A DNA stretch of 64,000 nucleotides, taken from the NCBI RefSeq assembly GCF_029868625.1, contig NZ_JARWOJ010000316.1:1-64000 (forward strand), written 5' to 3'. Positions 59,739 through 64,000 of this stretch are shown piece by piece. The stretch comes from Nocardia neocaledoniensis (GTDB lineage Bacteria; Actinomycetota; Actinomycetes; Mycobacteriales; Mycobacteriaceae). The notes under the pieces were generated by a model. It saw nothing but the letters and a program-made list of their open reading frames with translations. It was not told the origin of the DNA and made no database searches. The first letter of the stretch is position 1. Each line of letters opens with the position of its first letter. The position numbers and the translations under genes were made by a program.

Positions 59739-60454
59739 CCGTCGACTTCGATCGGCTGGGCGTCGGCCCGGGTACCCGGGTGATCGATGTCGGCTGCGGC
59801 GCGGGGAGGCACGCGTTCGAGGCCTACCGCCGTGGCGCCGACATCGTGGCCTTCGATCAGAACGCCGACGATCTGGCCCAGGTGGACGCGATGTTCGGGG
59901 CGATGGCCGACGCGTGCGAGGCGCCGGACTACGCGAAGGCCGAGACCGTGCGCGGCGACGCCCTCGATCTGCCCTACGGCGACGGCGAATTCGACGTGGT
60001 GATCGCCTCGGAGATCCTCGAGCACGTGCCCGCCGACGACCGGGCGATCGCCGAGCTGGTCCGCGTGGTGAAACCCGGTGGCGCGCTGGTGGTCACGGTG
60101 CCGCGCTGGCTGCCCGAGCGGATCTGCTGGGCGCTGTCGGACGAATACCACGCCAACGAGGGCGGCCACGTGCGGATCTACCGCGCGGACGAACTGCGCG
60201 ACAAGATCACCGCGCGGGGCCCGCGCCTCGTGCACCAGGACTACGCGCACGCCCTGCACGCGCCGTACTGGTGGCTCAAGTGCGCGGTGGGTGTGCGCGA
60301 TGACGGCAATCCCCTGGTCCGCGCCTATCACCGGTTGCTGGTGTGGGACATGATGTCGGCGCCGGCACTGACCAGGACCGCCGAGCGACTGCTGAATCCG
60401 CTCGTCGGCAAGTCGGTCGCCCTGTACTTCAGCAAGCCGGAGGTGCCCCGGTGA
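59732..60454 (+). CDS. Class I SAM-dependent methyltransferase
   Basis: A 240-residue enzyme: motif I VIDVGCGAGRHAFEA near residue 18, acidic FDQNADD of motif II, motif post-I GEFDVVIASEILEHV near 85 and VKPGGALVVTVP. It is close to the UbiE/methyltransf_11 group. It overlaps the glycosyltransferase and the toroid-fold gene (GTGA overlap), implying co-translation. The target may be a sugar hydroxyl or the lipid aglycone. Confidence 0.92.
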   Translation: MLTVDFDRLGVGPGTRVIDVGCGAGRHAFEAYRRGADIVAFDQNADDLAQVDAMFGAMADACEAPDYAKAETVRGDALDLPYGDGEFDVVIASEILEHVPADDRAIAELVRVVKPGGALVVTVPRWLPERICWALSDEYHANEGGHVRIYRADELRDKITARGPRLVHQDYAHALHAPYWWLKCAVGVRDDGNPLVRAYHRLLVWDMMSAPALTRTAERLLNPLVGKSVALYFSKPEVPR

Positions 60455-61473
60455 CCGGCGACCTCCCGGCCGTGCCGGGTGTGCTCTCCGCCCGCGATGT
60501 CCGGCGCACCGCCGAGACGATCGCCGCCGCACAGGAACCCGACGGCGCGATCCCGTGGTTCACCGGCGGCCACACCGACCCGTGGGATCACATCGAATCA
60601 GCGATGGCGCTCACCGTCGCGGGGATGTGGGAGGTGGCGCGCGAGGCCTACATCTGGTCGGCGAAAACGCAGCGCGCCGACGGGTCGTGGCCGATGCAGA
60701 TCCGCGCGGGCCTGATCGAGAACCACGACGCCGACGCCAACTTCTGCGCCTACCTCGCGACCGGTGTGCTGCACGCGCTCACGGTCACCGGTGACACGGA
60801 CTTCGCGGCCGAACTGTGGCCGACGGTGCGGGCGGGCATCGACTTCGTGCTCGGCCTGCAACTGGGCGCGCACGGTGAGATCCATTGGTCCGCGAGCGAA
60901 TCCGGGACATCCGGGGAGGCACTGCTCACCGGGTGCGCGAGCATCCACCACAGCCTGGGCTGCGCCGTGGCCCTCGCCGAGCGGATGGGCGATCCACGGC
61001 CGGACTGGGTCCTGGCGCGCCGCAGGCTCGGGCACGCCCTGCGGCACCATCCGGAAGCCTTCCTGGACAAGAGCCGCTACTCCATGGACTGGTACTACCC
61101 CGTCCTCGGTGGCGCCGTGCGTGGCGCGGCCGCCCACGCGCGCATCGCGCGGCACTGGGACGAGTTCGTGGTCGCGGACCTGGGCATCCGCTGCGTCTCC
61201 GACGCACCGTGGGTCACCGGCGCCGAGACCTGCGAACTGGTTCTCGCGCTCGACGCCATCGGCGACACCGCCGGGGGCACCACGCTGTTCAGGAATATGC
61301 AACATCTCCGCGATACCGACGGATCCTATTGGACCGGACTGGTTTTCACCGACGGCAAACGCTGGCCGGAGGAACGCACCACCTGGACCGCGGCCGCCGT
61401 CATCCTGGCGGCCGACGCGCTCAGCCGCACCACCGCGGCCAACGGCATCTTCCGCGACGCCGGCGCGGACTGA
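60451..61473 (+). CDS. Alpha/alpha-toroid (prenyltransferase / terpenoid-cyclase-like) protein
   Basis: A 340-residue protein with GTG start. It has repeated helical hairpins: QEPDGAIPWFTGGHTDPWDH, KTQRADGSWPMQIRAG, then NFCAYLATGVLHALTVTG, and a late NMQHLRDTDGSYWTGLV. QxxDGSW-type repeats resemble QW motifs of squalene-hopene cyclase and prenyltransferase beta toroids. The DxDD cyclase motif is not seen, so it may be a binding or glycosidase-like toroid instead. It is last in the P450-GT-MT operon. Confidence 0.75.
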   Translation: MTGDLPAVPGVLSARDVRRTAETIAAAQEPDGAIPWFTGGHTDPWDHIESAMALTVAGMWEVAREAYIWSAKTQRADGSWPMQIRAGLIENHDADANFCAYLATGVLHALTVTGDTDFAAELWPTVRAGIDFVLGLQLGAHGEIHWSASESGTSGEALLTGCASIHHSLGCAVALAERMGDPRPDWVLARRRLGHALRHHPEAFLDKSRYSMDWYYPVLGGAVRGAAAHARIARHWDEFVVADLGIRCVSDAPWVTGAETCELVLALDAIGDTAGGTTLFRNMQHLRDTDGSYWTGLVFTDGKRWPEERTTWTAAAVILAADALSRTTAANGIFRDAGAD

Positions 61474-61480
61474 ACCGGGA

Positions 61481-62143
<663 letters not shown>

Positions 62144-62225
62144 TCACGCTAACACAGCGACTGGAATACAATCCGGACTACTGTCCAGCACCGTGCCGGG
62201 CAGCACCACGACAGGAGAAATCTCG

Positions 62226-62372
62226 ATGAAGACTCGCCTCAACTGCCCGTGCGGAACCCAGATCAACGCGAACAACGAGGACGACCTGGTCGCCCAGACC
62301 CAGGCGCACCTGGCCGCGAACCATCCCGACCACGACTACACCCGCGACGAGATCCTCTTCATCGCGTACTGA
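62226..62372 (+). CDS. DUF1059 family small protein
   Basis: A 48-residue protein: MKTRLNCPCGTQINANNEDD, then LVAQTQAHLAANHPDHDYTR. The CxC pair and AHxxxxH are the DUF1059 zinc-like signature. AGGAGAAATCTCG precedes the ATG. Function unknown. Confidence 0.88.
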   Translation: MKTRLNCPCGTQINANNEDDLVAQTQAHLAANHPDHDYTRDEILFIAY

Positions 62373-62377
62373 CCCGG

Positions 62378-62953
62378 CTATTTCGTCGGCAAGGTGTTCT
62401 GCAGCCCGCCCACCTCGGTGATCTGCCAGCCCGCGGCGCGGTCGATGGTCAGCGAGTAGGTGACGGTGGTCGTGGCGCCCCCGGGGTTCTGGGCGCTCGT
62501 CGACACCACGGTGAAGTAGGCGTTGACCTTGTAGATCCCGCCGGATTCCGAGGTCACGGTCGCCGAGAGCGGGGTGGCCGTCGAAGTCCATTGCAGCGGC
62601 AGCAGAATCTGTTCGAGCTGCGGCGCGGTGGCATCGAACTTCGCGGCCAGCTGCGGTGACGTTCCCGCGCGCAGGCGGCCGAACCAGGCCGCGACATCGC
62701 GGTAGTCGATCGTCGACGCGCCGGTGCCGTAGTCCGTCGCGATCCGCTCGGCGTGCCGGTTGTCGGCCGCGCGGGCCTCGCCGGCCGCGATCGTCGACCT
62801 GGCCGAGAAGTACAGCGCGGCGAAGGTCACCGTCGCGACGGCGAGCAGCCCGATAGTGGCCGCCACCAGCACGCTGGAAAGGCGGATCGATACCGTACGT
62901 GGTCGACGCTCGTCGGGCTCGGTCGTGTCGGGTTCGACTGTCGCTGTGCTCAT
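62378..62953 (-). CDS. Mce-associated membrane protein
   Basis: A 191-residue protein with a single N-terminal membrane helix (LVAATIGLLAVATVTFAALY, residues 29-48) and an extracytoplasmic domain of NTF2-like shape (YRDVAAWFGRLRAG, TYSLTIDRAAGWQITEVGG). Mas proteins are encoded right after mceF and stabilise the transporter. It begins 17 bases after the Mce gene stop. Confidence 0.88.
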   Translation of the reverse strand: MSTATVEPDTTEPDERRPRTVSIRLSSVLVAATIGLLAVATVTFAALYFSARSTIAAGEARAADNRHAERIATDYGTGASTIDYRDVAAWFGRLRAGTSPQLAAKFDATAPQLEQILLPLQWTSTATPLSATVTSESGGIYKVNAYFTVVSTSAQNPGGATTTVTYSLTIDRAAGWQITEVGGLQNTLPTK

Positions 62954-62970
62954 GCGCTGTCCTTCGCTGG

Positions 62971-63927
62971 CTATTTGACGGCGATGCGGAACCGCACGGT
63001 GCCGTCGGGGTCCACGCTCCGCAGGGCTTGGTCGATCAGGGTGCTGATGTCGAGCGCGGGCGCGCGGTGCACGGCGTCGGTCACCACCGGGCCGAGGATC
63101 TGCTCGAGTGGCGCGATACTCGGCCCGATCTCGGCGATCAGGTCGTTCAGGCGGGCGAGGAACGGCACCAGGCCGTCGCCGGTGACGTAGTCGGTGAGCG
63201 GCCTGCTCTCCACCAGCGCCGAGCCCGATTCGACGATCGCGCTCAGGGTGACGCCGAACTCACCGAACTTCGGTCCCGCGGCGCCCAGCGAGGGGCCGAG
63301 CCAGGCCATGTCGCCGCCGAGTGCCTGGATATCGGCGAACAGCCGCCGGATGAGGTCGGTGCGGCTGAGCAGGGTCGCCGCGAGCAGGTTCGACGACCGG
63401 TGCAGCGTCCGCATGGCCGTCTCGGTCTCGGCGAGCGCGCGATCGAACGTGTCGACCAGGCGCGCGATCGCCTCGGGCCGGATCTGCTCGAGCAGTTCGA
63501 CCAGTTTGGCCGACAGCGCCGTGATGCTCATCGGCACATGGATCCGCTCCGCCGGAATCACCTGTCCGTCTTCGAGATACGGCCCGGCGCCGGACGTGGG
63601 CACGAACGTGAGATAGGGCTCGCCCAGCGCGGAGAGCTGTTCGATCCGGACATCGCTGGCCAGTGGGATGCGGTGGCGGCTGTCGATGTCGAGACGCACC
63701 CGGACACCCGCGGCCTGCTTGCGCACCGATTCGACCTGCCCGACCCGCATGCCGGCGAGCAGGACCGGCGCGTTCGGGCCGAGGCCGCCGGAGGTGTCCA
63801 GATCCATCTCGACGGCGAGGAAGCGCAGCCGTGGATCGAATCCGAGCACCCCGACCGACATGTACCCGACCCCGAGGACCAGCACCGCCGCGATCGCCGA
63901 CAGCGACACCGCCGCACGGAGATTCAT
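62971..63927 (-). CDS. MCE-family lipid-transport protein (MceF position)
   Basis: A 318-residue protein. The N-terminal signal/anchor helix (AAVSLSAIAAVLVLGVGYMS) is followed by the MCE domain (FLAVEMDLDTSGGLGPNAPV, LLAGMRVGQVESV, GEPYLTFVPTSG) at residues 40-115. A helical MCE tail follows. It forms part of a hexameric tunnel for lipids or sterols. It is the last mce gene before the Mas gene, as MceF usually is. It lacks a lipobox. Confidence 0.9.
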   Translation of the reverse strand: MNLRAAVSLSAIAAVLVLGVGYMSVGVLGFDPRLRFLAVEMDLDTSGGLGPNAPVLLAGMRVGQVESVRKQAAGVRVRLDIDSRHRIPLASDVRIEQLSALGEPYLTFVPTSGAGPYLEDGQVIPAERIHVPMSITALSAKLVELLEQIRPEAIARLVDTFDRALAETETAMRTLHRSSNLLAATLLSRTDLIRRLFADIQALGGDMAWLGPSLGAAGPKFGEFGVTLSAIVESGSALVESRPLTDYVTGDGLVPFLARLNDLIAEIGPSIAPLEQILGPVVTDAVHRAPALDISTLIDQALRSVDPDGTVRFRIAVK

Positions 63928-64000
63928 CGCACCGCTCCGATCATCCGCAGCGTGTCGACGACGCGGCCGGTGCGTTCCGCCGACGTGATCGTCGTCGGGC
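63924..64000 (-). CDS. C-terminal end of the preceding Mce gene (partial)
   Basis: The frame enters from the right edge and ends TTITSAERTGRVVDTLRMIG AVR-stop. Its TGA overlaps the next mce ATG (ATGA), as in mce operons. It should be the MceE-position gene by order; too little remains to prove it. Confidence 0.55.
   Translation of the reverse strand, partial: PTTITSAERTGRVVDTLRMIGAVR

Overview
The window is high-GC actinobacterial chromosome of a mycolic-acid-bacterium type, most likely Nocardia or a close relative such as Rhodococcus. Supporting genes are an mce operon tail, a bacterial CYP51 inside a neighbourhood like that of Mycobacterium tuberculosis Rv0764c-Rv0771, a full-length carboxylic acid reductase (a Nocardia hallmark), an F420-type luciferase-fold oxidoreductase, an NDMA-type (mycofactocin-linked) alcohol dehydrogenase and many TetR, AraC, HxlR and MarR regulators. 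Species assignment is inference; no rRNA is present.

Layout. 1-300 holds two gene ends joined by a C/G homopolymer tract. 0.3-5.1 kb: gnd coupled to an MFS exporter, with AraC and TetR regulators. 5.1-9.8 kb: flavin amine oxidase, MpaB-type oxygenase, HAD phosphatase coupled to ribB, HIT protein. 9.9-13.0 kb: an ECF42-type sigma factor with its DGPF/YCII partner and an alpha/beta hydrolase fused to a lipocalin-like domain. 13.2-18.8 kb: LuxR regulator, amidase, hydrolase/AraC pair. 19.0-19.35 kb: a decayed phage-type integrase. 19.7-26.1 kb: MerR regulator, a tightly packed Baeyer-Villiger/di-iron/SDR/esterase operon, and a divergent ferredoxin-type reductase. 26.3-30.9 kb: luciferase-like oxidoreductase, AraC, aldehyde dehydrogenase/TetR pair.

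30.9-39.7 kb is a mobile region. A frameshifted IS481 copy lies beside a 6.3-kb integrative element inserted in the 3' end of tRNA-Pro(GGG). The element is bounded by 35-bp direct repeats (33333-33367 and 39610-39644). It carries an excisionase-like protein and a tyrosine integrase, a truncated cytosine methyltransferase, a regulated cargo (DUF6670 protein, SRPBCC protein, HxlR regulator) and wreckage of other genes, including one isolated CRISPR-like repeat.

39.7-50.8 kb is an alcohol/aldehyde/acid redox district: NDMA-type alcohol dehydrogenase and aldehyde dehydrogenase under an AcoR-like activator, old yellow enzyme with MarR, and carboxylic acid reductase. 50.8-61.5 kb is a probable sterol or terpenoid oxidation district: two paralogous TetR regulators with nearly identical operators, an ALDH-SDR-dehydrogenase-CMD operon, then CYP51, a CYP125-like P450, a GT4 glycosyltransferase, a methyltransferase and a toroid-fold (prenyltransferase-like) protein in one overlapping operon. 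The window ends in the tail of an mce lipid-import operon, which fits a lipid- or sterol-using actinomycete.
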